From Periplaneta americana (lineage: Eukaryota > Arthropoda > Insecta > Blattodea > Blattidae): DNA of 64,000 nucleotides. Positions within the stretch are counted from its first letter, which is position 1, and each line of letters begins with the position of its first letter. The DNA lies in contig NC_091130.1 in assembly GCF_040183065.1 (NCBI RefSeq), positions 121,604,914 to 121,668,913 of the forward strand. The letters run 5' to 3'. Of the stretch, positions 1 to 10,000 are shown one piece after another. The position numbers were made by a program, and so were the translations under genes. The notes beneath the pieces are model-generated. The model did no database searches. It worked only from the letters and a program-made list of their open reading frames with translations, and had not been told where the DNA came from.

Positions 1-48
1 AAGACCTGCCCTTGAGTAGAACAGTATGAATGAAAGAATGAATGAATT
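1..48 (+). repeat. 3' tail of RTE-like family B LINE
   Basis: The window opens in a CTGCCC...CAGAA motif followed by imperfect GAAT repeats. The same ending closes the LINE fragment at 36880-37012 and, reversed, the one at 35226-35350. In those copies it directly follows the C-terminal coding sequence, so this is the last part of a copy whose body lies upstream of the window. No coding capacity remains. Confidence 0.6.
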
Positions 49-585
49 ATAATACATATCAAACTTAACTGAATTATTCACCAGATATTTTCGTCCGACT
101 GTAATAACAAGAGAGAAACACATTATTTTCAATATATATTTGTAATTTGCTTAAAAACAGCTTACCATTCAATTTTTAAAGAACAATAATACAAAATAAT
201 TCCTATGATAATGTTGAGTCATATAACGAAGAAGCCCATAATAGAATAAAGTATGACTTTGGTGTTTCAACTCCTTGCTTATGCAAAGTTAAAAGCACAA
301 CTTCGACCATGGACAGAACTCATTGTTGTGGACTTCAGGCTTGCATAATGCATGAATATTTCCCTCCTCCGCGCTGGTAACACAATCTACATTATCCTAT
401 ATGGAGATCTCGTCATGAGAGTTAGACTTTATTTTCATGTAATGTAAGGTCGAATAATCCTAAGTTTTACATTTAGTATATTCATATTTAGCGTGGAAAC
501 AAAAACAAATACTAAACTTACTGTGACTAAATATATTATACAATTCTTCGCAGTTGCACAGTTGTACTTACAAACGTACGCAAAG
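49..585. other. AT-rich intergenic DNA
   Basis: No homology signature, terminal repeat or convincing reading frame was recognised. A 70-codon open stretch on the minus strand here has no recognisable motif and is most likely chance. Confidence 0.5.
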
Positions 586-806
586 TAGTAAGGGAAAGTT
601 GGGTAGTATCGGACATCGGGTAATATCGGACAGTACGTTTCTTTCATTTACCACCAGATGGTAGTACCTGAATAACATGCTTACGTTTCTGTATGCGACA
701 TCACAGAAACGTGACCATGTCATTCAGCTATCATCTGGTGGTAGATGAAAGAAACTCGCTGTCCGATATTACCCGTTGTCCGATACTACCCAACTCTCCC
801 CTACTG
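586..806. mobile_element. Fully palindromic hairpin MITE
   Basis: The two halves are near-perfect reverse complements over the whole 221 bp. The outer arms share AGTTGGGTAGTATCGGACA, then a TTTCTTTC...CCACCAGATG block. The inner arms ACGTTTCTGT (683-692) and ACAGAAACGT (703-712) leave a loop of about 10 nt. No transposase is present. The ends resemble CAGTAGGGGAGAG-type mariner termini, but the left TA duplication is not clean, so the superfamily is uncertain. A transcript would fold into one long hairpin. Confidence 0.8.
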
Positions 807-1605
807 TACATGAAACATTAACTTTAGCAGGTCCATGCCTTGATCATTTAAATGTTGGACAAAAGTGGGCACTTTATACATAGGTATTTTAATCTACTAT
901 AAACCTTATTTAGAGCCAGGTTGCTTGGCAAAATGCTATTTTTACTGGGTGAATTAAATCATTATTTTCATAGATATAAATGTGGAGTAAATCAAAGTGA
1001 TAGGGCCAATTTTTATTTTCCCTATTTTGCCTTTTTAAGTTGTTTGTTACTAATTGAATAATAAATGACTTTTTTTGCTATTTTAAAGCAAAATTTGTTG
1101 TTTATTTGCATTTTTCTAATTAATTATAATGTAATGTGTATGAAATTTAAATATATGAAACAATGACTCACTTTACTAACAATAGTAAATAAAAGTAATT
1201 TATTTTGCTGCTTAATCTGCTAATAATTATTATAATTAATAGTATTGGTGTAATATGAATAATGATCGAAAATCCACAGTTACAAATATGTCATGTCTTC
1301 ATGATACCAACAGTCAGCTTTATAAATTTTAATATTAAGCTCGTTCTCATAGAAGTTGTCTTGTAGCATTTCCAATGGTTTCCTTTCATATTTTCAAATT
1401 ACTTTTGTGCTACACGTGTTTATTATTGTAGGAGAAAAAAAATTGAGTCAGGAACAGTCAGTTATTGTCGAGTGACAGAAGGTATAAGATCTGTTAGCTA
1501 GAATGCCTAAATTCAGTAAACCATTGAAAAGTAAACTTCATGCTTACGTTAGTGAATTTGGTGCCCATGTGTTTTCAGTCGATGAAATAACTGTATGTAA
1601 GGTTT
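807..1605. other. AT-rich intergenic DNA, no feature recognised
   Basis: Low-GC sequence with no coding signature, terminal inverted repeat or tandem unit seen on either strand. Confidence 0.5.
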
Positions 1606-2480
1606 GTGCTCATTTATTTATTTACTTCCTTATTTATTCATATAATTGAGTACTTATTTACTTGTTTATTTATTTATTGCTTATTTATTTACTTGCTCAC
1701 TTATTTATTTACTTGCTCATTTATTTATTTACTTGGTCATTTATTTACTTACTGATTTATTTATTTACTTGCTTATTTATTTCTTTACTTACTGATTTAT
1801 TTATTTACTTGCTTATTTATTTATTTATTTACTTATTTATTTATTTACAGGCTTATTTATTTATTTGCTTATTTATTTATTTACTTCCTTATTTATTTAC
1901 TAGCTTATGTATTTAATTAGTTGCTTATTTATTTAATTACTTACTTATTTATTTACTTGCTTACTTATTGATTTTGTTTGCTTATTTATTTATTTACTTA
2001 CAGATTTATTTACTTACTTACTGATTTATTTATTTCCATGCTTATTTATTTATTTGCTTATTTATTTGCTTATTTAATTATTTACTTATTCATTTACTAG
2101 ATTATGTATTTAATTATTTGCTTATTTATTTAATTACTTGCTCATTTATTTACTTCTTTATTTATTTATATGCTTACTTATTGATTTACTTGCTTATTTA
2201 TGTATTTATTACTGATTTATTTACTTGCTTATTTATTTATTTTCTTATTTATTTGGTAGCTTATATATTTAATTAATTGCTTATTTATTTCATTAGTTGC
2301 TTAATTGTTTACTTCTTTATTTATTTACTTGTTTACTTATTGAATTACTTGCTTATTTATTTATTTACTTACCCATTGATTTATACATTTACTTGCTTGC
2401 TTATTTATTTATTTATTTGCTTATGTATTTATTTATTTACTTCTTTATTTATTTACTTGCTTACTTCTTGATTTACTTGC

Positions 2481-2519
<39 letters not shown>

Positions 2520-2565
2520 CATATCTATTTATTGCTTATATATTTATTTATTTATTTAATTTAAT
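1606..2565. repeat. TTTA-rich minisatellite
   Basis: About 960 bp of imperfect tandem repeats built on TTATTTATTTACTTGC-like units that degrade into simple (TTTA)n, most uniform at 2480-2520. Open frames through it give Leu/Ile/Tyr/Phe-only peptides such as IYLLIYLF, an artefact of reading (ATTT)n. I do not consider them genes. Confidence 0.9.
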
Positions 2566-2844
2566 GGTAGGATTACATTTGAAAAAGAAGACAAAAATGA
2601 TTATATTTTTTATTTTCGTACTTACCTTCACAGTACCTTAATTTCTCAGGACATCTCCGAAGAGCTCGGCATCTCCGGAAGTGTTCTCTATCCATAACCT
2701 GAGATGAGTTACAAAGACTACAAGCTGCAGACATTACAATATAAACAATTACATTAGGACACAAACGTCAGATCAATGCTGTAAAACAACTTTTCCCCGT
2801 TTGAAGTACATTTTCCTTTCAGCTGTACCATAAAAAACTTCACA

Positions 2845-3475
2845 TTAGCGCGGATAATAATCTGAACTGGAATATGATAATCTTAAAAACCTGTTGAAAA
2901 GTATATTCTGTTATCTACTTGCTAAAAAGTATAAATATTTACCTTTCTTCTTGTTTAAAAATGTCCTTCGTATAACTCTAGTAGGCCTATAGTCCTATTT
3001 TGACTTCCGATATTTTACTGACTGGCCATTATATGAACAACAAAACAAAACTTCAGCATGCTCATGACTTATGTGTACGTTTTGTATGCAATGATGGCGA
3101 ATATGACCATATTACTCCATACCTGGATGCAATATATTGACTTAAACTAGCTAAGAGAAGAAATTTGCATTTGCTTCTTCTTTTCTTAGATCTTGAACTC
3201 TTCTATTCCTCCGTACCTATCGACTCGTTTCACTTACCTTTCCTTCCACCATAATCTGAACACACGCTCTCGCCATGAAACAATACTAACAATACCATCC
3301 CATCGCACCTCCTCATACTCATCCTCTTTCACAATTGTCCTGCCAAGACTCTGGAATTCGCTATCTGTTAGCATCAGAGGCTATCGAAATGAAATTCAAT
3401 TTAAACGTAAACATATTAGGCACTTGACCAGTAATTGAGACTCGTTCAGACATGGCTTCTTGTAAATAGTTCTCT
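2845..3475 (+). pseudogene. CR1/Jockey-type LINE, RT C-terminal fragment
   Basis: A decayed copy of the family seen at 10001-11488. Across several frames it follows the same order: DNNLNW, the KTC.KVYS block, DILLTDL, then an open stretch at 3193-3438 with NTRSRHETILTIPSHRTSS and LPRLWNSL. This is the region after the polymerase palm of CR1/Jockey-group LINEs. It retains the natural C-terminal end (IRHLTSN, then stop) that the 10-kb copy has lost to a nonsense change. The RT active site is absent, so the copy is 5' truncated and inactive. The start is placed where homology to the sister copy begins. Confidence 0.8.
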
Positions 3476-3530
3476 TATTCTAGTTTAAAATATTTTAACC
3501 TGAATAATATTATCCTATATACGTATTCTT

Positions 3531-4228
3531 TATTATGTCTCGTGACCAGAACATAGTACGAAATGGAACTACTATAAAAATTGGAAATTTATCGTTTGAA
3601 AAGGTGGAAAAATTCAATTATCTTGGAGGAACAGTAAAAAAATATAAATAACACTTGGAAGGAAATTAAGAGGTTAGGTACAGCTTACAGCAGTAAAATT
3701 TTGGAAATATTCAACATGTTTTTCCTCCATTACTGTATCTTGTGCAATAATGAAAATTAGTATGTGTAAAACACTGTCCTTCTGTTACATGAAAAAAAAA
3801 ATATTTTTACGATTTAAAAAAATTATTTACATTTTTGTTTTCAAAATTCAGTTCACTGTGCAGTGATGAAGCTTTCCCACATAACTCAAAAACTACCCAA
3901 CATTATGTGATGAAATATTTTGTGTTTTTTATGCATGTCATACCTACAATATGATGCAAGATCACTTCTCTATCTTTGATAGATTGCCTGACAAAAAACA
4001 AATTCATTTTAAAAAATGATCAAATATCATAACTTTCTTCTAATACAAAATAAAAGAAAAATATATTATTTATTGAGGAATGTACCGTAGTTGAAAAAGC
4101 ATGATATTGTAAACATGAGTTTCAGCAATAAAATAAAAGAGAGAGAACATGAAAAAGTTAACAAGTTTATGAGTTATGAGGGAAACGCTTCATCACTGCA
4201 CAGTAAACTGCTACCATTTTGAATTTTG

Positions 4229-4259
<31 letters not shown>

Positions 4260-4964
4260 CAAACAATTTTTTTAAATCGTAAAAATATTTTTTTTCTCAT
4301 GTAGCAGAAAGACAGTGTTTTACACATGCCAATTTTCCTTATTGTACAAGATACAGTAATGGATGGAAAAAAATGTTAAATATTTCCAAAATTTCTACTG
4401 CTGTAAGCTATACCTAACCCCTTAAACGCAGAATAAATATGGGAAATGCTTGCAATTATTTGGTTGAGAAGCTTTCGTCATCTAGTCCGCTCTCAAAAAA
4501 CTTGAAAGTTAAAATTGATGAAATAGTTATATTACCTGTTGTTCTATATGGTTGTGAAACTTGGACTCTCACTTTGAGGGAGGAACGGAGATTAAGGGTT
4601 TTTGAGAATAATGTGCTTGGGAAAGTATTTAGGGCTAAGAAGGATGAAGTTACAGGAGAATAGAGAAAGTTACACAACGCAAAACTACGCATTTTATTTT
4701 TCACTTTACATAATGAGGAACATTAAATCCAATCATCTGAGATGGGCAGGGCATGTAGCACGTATAGGTGAATCCAGGAATGCATATAGATTGTTAGTTG
4801 GGAGACTGGAAGGAGAAAGATCTTTGTGGGGGCCGAGACATAGATGGAAGGATAATATTAAAATGGATTTGAGGGAGGTGGGATATGATGGTAGAGACTC
4901 GATTAATCTTGCTCAGGATAGGGACCGATGGCGGGCTTATGTGAGGGCGGCAATGAATTTGTAA
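3531..4964 (+). pseudogene. RTE-like family A LINE, C-terminal region, split by MITE
   Basis: Coding similarity begins with MSRDQNIVRNG and SFEKVEKFNYLGG, is interrupted at 3670-4421 by a TTAA-flanked foldback, and resumes with MGNAC, LPVVLYGCETWTLTLREE, WAGHVARIGESRNAYR and RDRWRAYVRAAMNL. This is the region downstream of the RT palm in endonuclease-RT type LINEs. Stops and at least two frameshifts are present, for example a stop after DEVTGE with reading resuming in another frame. The intact order of blocks is seen in the copies at 8015-8870 and 44014-44838. RTE-like assignment is from motif style only. Confidence 0.85.
3670..4421. mobile_element. Foldback MITE with TTAA target duplication
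   Basis: The 752-bp element lies between two TTAA copies (3666-3669 and 4422-4425). It has inverted arms of about 230 bp each (about 3670-3905 and 4185-4421) beginning GRGGTTAGGTAYAGCTTACA. The paralogous LINE copy near 8144-8165 reads straight through GAGGAAATTAAACGCAG with one TTAA, so it is the empty site. No transposase is encoded. TTAA duplication is typical of piggyBac-type integration, but the termini do not let me assign the superfamily firmly. Confidence 0.9.
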
Positions 4965-5228
4965 GTGATATAATTATTCTCTATTTAGCTTGTACTTTAA
5001 TTATTAATTTTTTTTTGTTCTTAACTTCTACAGTAAATTGTTCAGTATTTATTACTGAGGTAATATTTTTTTTACTTGTATTCGGTTGCAATAATTGTGA
5101 TATAGTAAATTTAGTATTATATTGTTTTAATATTTCTAATTGAATTCTTGATATAGTAACTGTCATCCCCTTGTAGAGGGGGAAAAATGGTCTGATGGCC
5201 TTCTAGCACACTAAATAAATAAATTCTA
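4965..5228 (+). repeat. LINE 3' UTR ending in TAAATAAATAAA tail
   Basis: It directly follows the family A coding remnant but is a different sequence. It ends in a GAGGGG...GATGGCCTT block and an AATAAATAAAT tail, resembling the 3' ends of the CR1/Jockey-type elements at 16410-16458 and, reversed, near 10001-10070. Probably a 5'-truncated CR1/Jockey tail abutting the older element. Confidence 0.5.
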
Positions 5229-6028
5229 ATAAAATACTAATACTAATGTGTCCAGGATGTTCATGAGAAAAATTAAATTATTCCATGTGGTATGGAAGTA
5301 TCAATTGTGGTCAATTTAAAGTTTACTTCTATTATAATTATATATTTGAGTTAAAATATTTTTCTCAGGATTATAATTATTTTAAATTACAATATACATA
5401 TTTTAATTGTGAAGAATTTAGAAAAGACATTTTCATAGTACTATACTCTACACGTAATTTTTGATACCGGAATACTTCAAGAAAATAAGCGTCGTTTGCT
5501 GGAGCCAAGAAACATTTCATTTATTACATTTTGTGTACTCTTCTATATTTAATACTTGATTTTAGAGCTTATTTAATTGATTTATGTATACTTTATGTAC
5601 CTAACATTATATTCAGTGTCTATAAATCCGAGATCTAGTGATAACTGAGCCATTCAAATGGCTGTAACACTATTTCGAGGTTTTAGTACTAGAGTATCTG
5701 CTTTTATATACTGTATAGTTCCACACTCAAGTGCAGAGAACACAGTTTGAGGTTGGAAGCTGTCCAAAGGAAGGGTGATTGTGTGGCAGACAACGCAGCT
5801 TACTGAAGTGAAAAGTTGTCGTTTAACATAAAATTTATATTCCTAAACTACACTGGTATAAAATATCTGCTAACGAATCGCTGTCAGCAATACACGCTCT
5901 GTAATTTAGTTCAGTTGGAGTTTGTTTAATAACTGATATGTGTCTGTGTATCTGTATTTTGTTTCTAGCACAGATAGTTTACTCCCATATTATGGCAGTT
6001 AATTTTATTTTATCATTGACGTAATAAT
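5229..6028. other. AT-rich intergenic DNA
   Basis: No coding signature, terminal repeat or tandem unit was recognised. Confidence 0.5.
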
Positions 6029-6276
6029 GAGGCGTTCAGAAGTCAACATGATTAACTCCACTTTTGGTTATTTCAGAGTTTATAAGTTGGCAATGTATTA
6101 AATTGACCTTATTGTCGGTGGTCATTGCGATTTACTCCATAGTTCAGTAAAATGCCCACAGAATGCAGTATTCTTCTCGACTACACCACAGAATTAATAG
6201 TGCGTATTTAACTTTAACCTTGATTATCTCAAAATCTTTGGAAAAGGAGTTAATCATGTTGACTTCTGAATGCCTC
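6029..6276. mobile_element. MITE with 31-bp inverted repeats
   Basis: The termini GAGGCRTTCAGAAGTCAACA...TTAACTCC (6029-6059) are repeated in inverse at 6246-6276. The 248-bp element has no coding capacity. The flanking duplication could not be defined, so the superfamily is open. Confidence 0.75.
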
Positions 6277-6627
6277 TGATTTTCCCTATCGATAAGCTAG
6301 CGAAAGAATAGCATTAGAGTTCTTAGTAACATACAGGATAATTTAATTATCTTTTTCTTGCCAACACTCACGAAAACAGTGTCTTCGTTACCGTGCCATT
6401 TGATGACTGAAAATCAAAAGAAACAATGATAATTAACCCCCATTGATCATGTTATACTGTCCGCATTTCACGAGAAGAGTCGAGCAAGATGTGCGAGTTT
6501 TTCCCCCACTCTTATAACCTAAACCCGACATGGAACCGGCCGGCGTTTGATTGATCCTTGTTTGTACCAGTCGGCCAATGACACCACTCCCATCCACCTA
6601 CTCCTTCAAGAACGCTGAGTTACTGGC
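6277..6627. other. Intergenic DNA with a short GC-richer stretch
   Basis: A locally GC-richer block at about 6520-6610 contains GGCCGGCG and GGCCAATGA but nothing that makes a gene or promoter call safe. Confidence 0.4.
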
Positions 6628-6630
6628 TTA

Positions 6631-6954
6631 AGGCTGGTTCACAATAAACCGCGAACGGAAACGACAACGAGAACGTAAATAATGTTAAAATAAATTTATT
6701 TAATTGTGAGCATTCACAATTAACCCGAGTAAAAGTTCTAGCGAGTGTAAGTGGATATAGTAATGTTCATTAAATAAACACAATAAACCGGGAACGGAAA
6801 CGAGAAATGAAATAATGTTAAAATTAATGTTTTTAAATGTGAGCATTCACAAGAGTTAATTGTGAATGCACACATTTAAATACATTTATTTTAACAATAT
6901 TTCCGTTCTCGTTCTCGTTGTCGTTTCCGTTCCCGGTTTATTGTGAACCAGCCT
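6631..6954. mobile_element. TTA-duplicating MITE, 324 bp
   Basis: The inverted ends read AGGCTGGTTCACAATAAACC and are flanked by TTA at 6628-6630 and 6955-6957. The arms continue inward as runs of AACGGAAACGAGAACG. The same family occurs at 21476-22331 and 38869-39062, also with TTA duplications. A 3-bp TWA duplication fits PIF/Harbinger-type integration. No transposase is present. Confidence 0.85.
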
Positions 6955-7194
6955 TTATTCTCTCCTCTTACCCCGCAAGGACCATACTCCGCTCGCAGGG
7001 ATCCTCTCATGAAATTTGGACAGTACCTTTAGTGAAAATAAGACAGGGAGTTTAAAATCTGTTAATCTTCTTTCATAATAGCTGTTATAGTATTTTCTGT
7101 TCATTAAACGTCTCCCAAGTATTTTACTGGTATATTTTACGACCTTTATCAACTACTATGGTCATCTAGCGACTGACTGATAAGAAGGTGATAA

Positions 7195-7350
7195 TGCCAG
7201 CAAAATGAGTTAATGGTTCACCGCCGAAAGTTACCCAGTATTTGCTCTTAATGTGCTGAAGAAAAATCCTGAAAAAAAAAACCTCAGCCAGGTAACATGT
7301 CCCAACCAGGATTTGAACCCGGGCCTGCTCATTTCACCGTACAATTCATA
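7195..7350 (-). mobile_element. Partial tRNA-headed SINE
   Basis: Minus-strand fragment of the SINE seen complete at 8871-9116 and 35447-35697. It retains a decayed box B (GGTTCAAATCC) and the body block with ACTTTCGGCGGTGAACC. The copy is more diverged than the other two and its ends are unclear. Confidence 0.65.
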
Positions 7351-7571
7351 ATAAACACTCCAGACGATTCATTCCAAAATTTTAAATTAAAAAGGTGTGT
7401 TAGTAGATGACCAAGATAACATACAAAGTTTGGAATTGAAAGGGTTACATCAACTACGGGTGACGTGAATATGTTAGGAGAAATTCCAGAGACTATTAGA
7501 GAAGACACGGGAATTTTACTTGAAGCAAGTAAAAGGGTAGGTTTGGAAGTAAATCCCGAAAAGACAAAGTA

Positions 7572-8011
7572 CAGTTGAATTTCCTAAGTTCGACAGAACA
7601 GAATTGAAAGTTCTGTCCAATAAAGGTAGTAAGTGTGGCAGGTGAAATTAATACAAATTCTTAATTGGTTATCCATCAACGAATACAGTACTGTAGGCTA
7701 CTTGCATTTCCTGCCCGCCCCGAGATTTGTGCATGCGCTTCTAGTACTACAGTTCCGTCTCACAAACGGCACAATTATTAAATATAAAAAGAAGAGTTCA
7801 TTAATTTAAAATCAGTGATCAATATGGATGTCCTAATCAGTAAAATATTCCGTTTTCCTTTAACAAAAAAATTACTACAGAACCAATTTGCCATTCAAAT
7901 GGCAAACACATTTCTTAGTGCTCTTACAGGGGCGTGTATAATTCTCCTACATAAACAGTCGAACTATAGGATGTCGAATTTGATTTCTGTCAAACTTAAG
8001 AGCTTCCACTG
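7572..8011. mobile_element. Tc1/mariner-type MITE
   Basis: The imperfect 27-bp ends are CAGTTGAATTTCCTAAGTTC (left) and, inverted, CAGTGGAAGCTCTTAAGTTT (right). TA at 7570-7571 is matched by TG at 8012-8013, one substitution from TA. The sister LINE copy at 44.7 kb reads AAAGTATATGATTATG here, giving the uninterrupted target. The 440-bp element has no recognisable transposase; a 67-codon frame inside shows no motif. Confidence 0.8.
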
Positions 8012-8564
8012 TGTATGATTATGTCTCGTAACCAGAACATAGTACCAAATGGAAATATAAAATTTGTAAATTTATCGTTTGAAAAGGTGAAAAAGTTTAA
8101 ATATCTTGGAGCAACAGTCACAAATATAAATGACATGCAGGAGGAAATTAAACGCAGAATAAATATGGGAAATGCCTGTTATTCGGTTGAGAAGCTTTTG
8201 TCATCCTGTGTGCTCTCAAAGAATTTGAAAGTTAGAATTTATAAAACAGTTATATTACCGGTTGTTCAGAATGTTTGTGAAACTTGGATTCACTTTGAGA
8301 GAGGAGCAGAGGCTAAGGGTCTTCGAGAATAAGGTGCTTAGGAAAATATTTGGGGCTAAGAGGGATGACGTTACAGGAGAATGGAGAAAGTTACACAACG
8401 TAGAAGTGCGCACATTGTATTCTTCACCTGACATAATTATGAATATTAAATCCAGACGTTTGAGATGGGCAGGGCATGTAGCACGTATGAGCGAATCCAG
8501 AAATGCATATAGAGTGTTAGTTTGAAGTCAGGAGGGAAAAATGCCTTTGGGGAGACCGAGACGT

Positions 8565-8734
8565 AGCTGCAGAGGTTATATCAGCGTCGCCGGAATTTTA
8601 TCCCGCAGGAGTTCTTTTACATGCCATTAAATCTAGACACATGAGCCTGTCGCATTTAAACAATGCCATCGACCTAGGCCGGGATCGAAACCGCAACGTC
8701 GGGCGGTATACCAACTGCGCCACTCAGGGCGACA
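8565..8734 (-). mobile_element. tRNA-derived SINE, 170 bp
   Basis: On the minus strand a box A-like TGGCGCAGTTGG is followed by box B GGTTTCGATCC. A short body then ends GACGCTGATATAACCTCTGC. The insertion is flanked by CGAGACGT at 8557-8564 and 8735-8742, splitting the LINE at sequence that is continuous in other copies. Pol III promoter boxes are expected for this class; expression is not shown here. Confidence 0.85.
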
Positions 8735-8870
8735 CGAGACGTTCATGGGAGGTTAACATGAAAATGGATTTGGGGCTGATGGGATATGATTGTAGAGAAT
8801 GGATTAATCTTGCTGAGGATAGGGACCGATGGCGGGCTTACGTGAGGGCAGCAATGAACCTTCAGGTTCC

Positions 8871-9116
8871 TTTTTTTGGTTATTTTACGACGCTGGATCA
8901 TCATCTAGGTTATTTAGCGTCTGAATTAAATGAAGGTGATATGCCGTTGAAATGAGTCCGGGGTCCAGCACCGAAAGTTACCCAGCATTTGCTCGTATTG
9001 GGTTGAGGGAAAACCCCGGGAAAAACTTCAACCAGGTAACTTGCCTCGACCGGGATTCGAACCCGGGCCACCTGGTTTCGCAGCGAGACGCGCTGACCGT
9101 TACTCCACAGGTATGG
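8871..9116 (-). mobile_element. tRNA-headed SINE (same family as 35447-35697)
   Basis: Read on the minus strand it starts with a tRNA-like head (GTAACGGTCAGCGCGTC, box B GGTTCGAATCC). It passes through a body with GGGTTTTCCCTCAACCCAAT and ends in TTATTTTACG-like sequence and a short T/A run. A 12-bp imperfect duplication (8859-8870, 9117-9128, ending GGTTCC) brackets it within the LINE 3' end. Confidence 0.9.
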
Positions 9117-9165
9117 ACTTCCGGTTCCTTAAAAGCCATTTGTTAGTAAGTTTTTAACAGGTGAT

Positions 9166-10000
9166 AAAAGTTTTAGAGCCATATCTTTAATAGAAATTAA
9201 AATAATGAAATTCTAAAATGTTAGATATTTAGTCACAGGATGCAATAGGATTACTATCTTGTGCCCTTAAGGGCCATATAATTTTTTTAGTTACGCACTT
9301 CAACTGAACTTCATAGAAAACGCATACAGAATACGATAAGGTGGATTATTACAATGTTTAATATTATGTAATATATTATAAATTCTCGGAAAGGGAAAGT
9401 GAAAGTACTCTCTACAGCGAAATTGATATCTGTTGTGCCTATTAAATTTCTGGTGATGGAGGGATGAGATGAGTGACTCTATACAGAAATAAGATGGGTA
9501 ATTCTCTTGTATTCAGTAGTTTGAAGGACCAATCAGTGTCAGCTGAGAAATCGAGCTTCGTTGTGAGCGAGAGGATGTCGATTACCGCCCCTGCTCGTGA
9601 TAACTGTCAAGAATACCTTATTACCGACTGCTACGCATTTTGATTACATCAAAGCGGGAGGGGGAATGATAGGTTCAAACGGAGAATGTTGATAGAATGA
9701 AATATGTAAAATTGAGGAGAACGGAAAACCCCTCATCCTCCTATCTCATTCACACCAGTTACGATTTCAATCAGCGTACAGGTTGCGAAGTGATGAACTG
9801 GCGTTGTGTATCTGAATTCTCGGCGAAATCAATTTTGATACACTGCTCCGTCGATGTAGGGGAAAGCCAATGTTAAACTTTACTTTAGATATAACACGCG
9901 GAGCGAACATTATGTTTAGATGGAGCACGAAATTAAAGGAATACTAAGATAAGTAAGACATGGATCATATTTGAATGAATATTTAAGTGTATTTAGTATT
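9166..10000. other. Intergenic DNA, no feature recognised
   Basis: Mixed-composition sequence without a coding signature, inverted termini or tandem repeats that I can support. Confidence 0.5.

Larger units (their letters stand above)
7440..9165 (+). pseudogene. RTE-like family A LINE with three nested insertions
   Basis: The order is DDVNMLGE-like sequence, then EASKRVGLEVNPEKTK (to 7571), a Tc1-type MITE, MSRNQNIVPNG...EKVKKFKYLGATVTNIND and a degraded CETW block. Next come EEQRLRVFENKVLRKIFGAK, WAGHVARMSESRNAYRVL, a SINE, GYDCREWINLAEDRDRWRAY, a second SINE and a 3' UTR ending near AAGCCATTTGT. The part present is the post-palm region of the RT ORF. A frameshift near 8290 and a stop after RVLV show it was inactive independently of the insertions. 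It serves as the empty site for the foldback in the copy at 3.5-5.0 kb. Confidence 0.85.

Noticed and set aside
1662-2641. Hydrophobic membrane proteins from long open frames
   Set aside because: The peptides are translations of a TTTA-rich tandem repeat and occur in several frames with the same composition.
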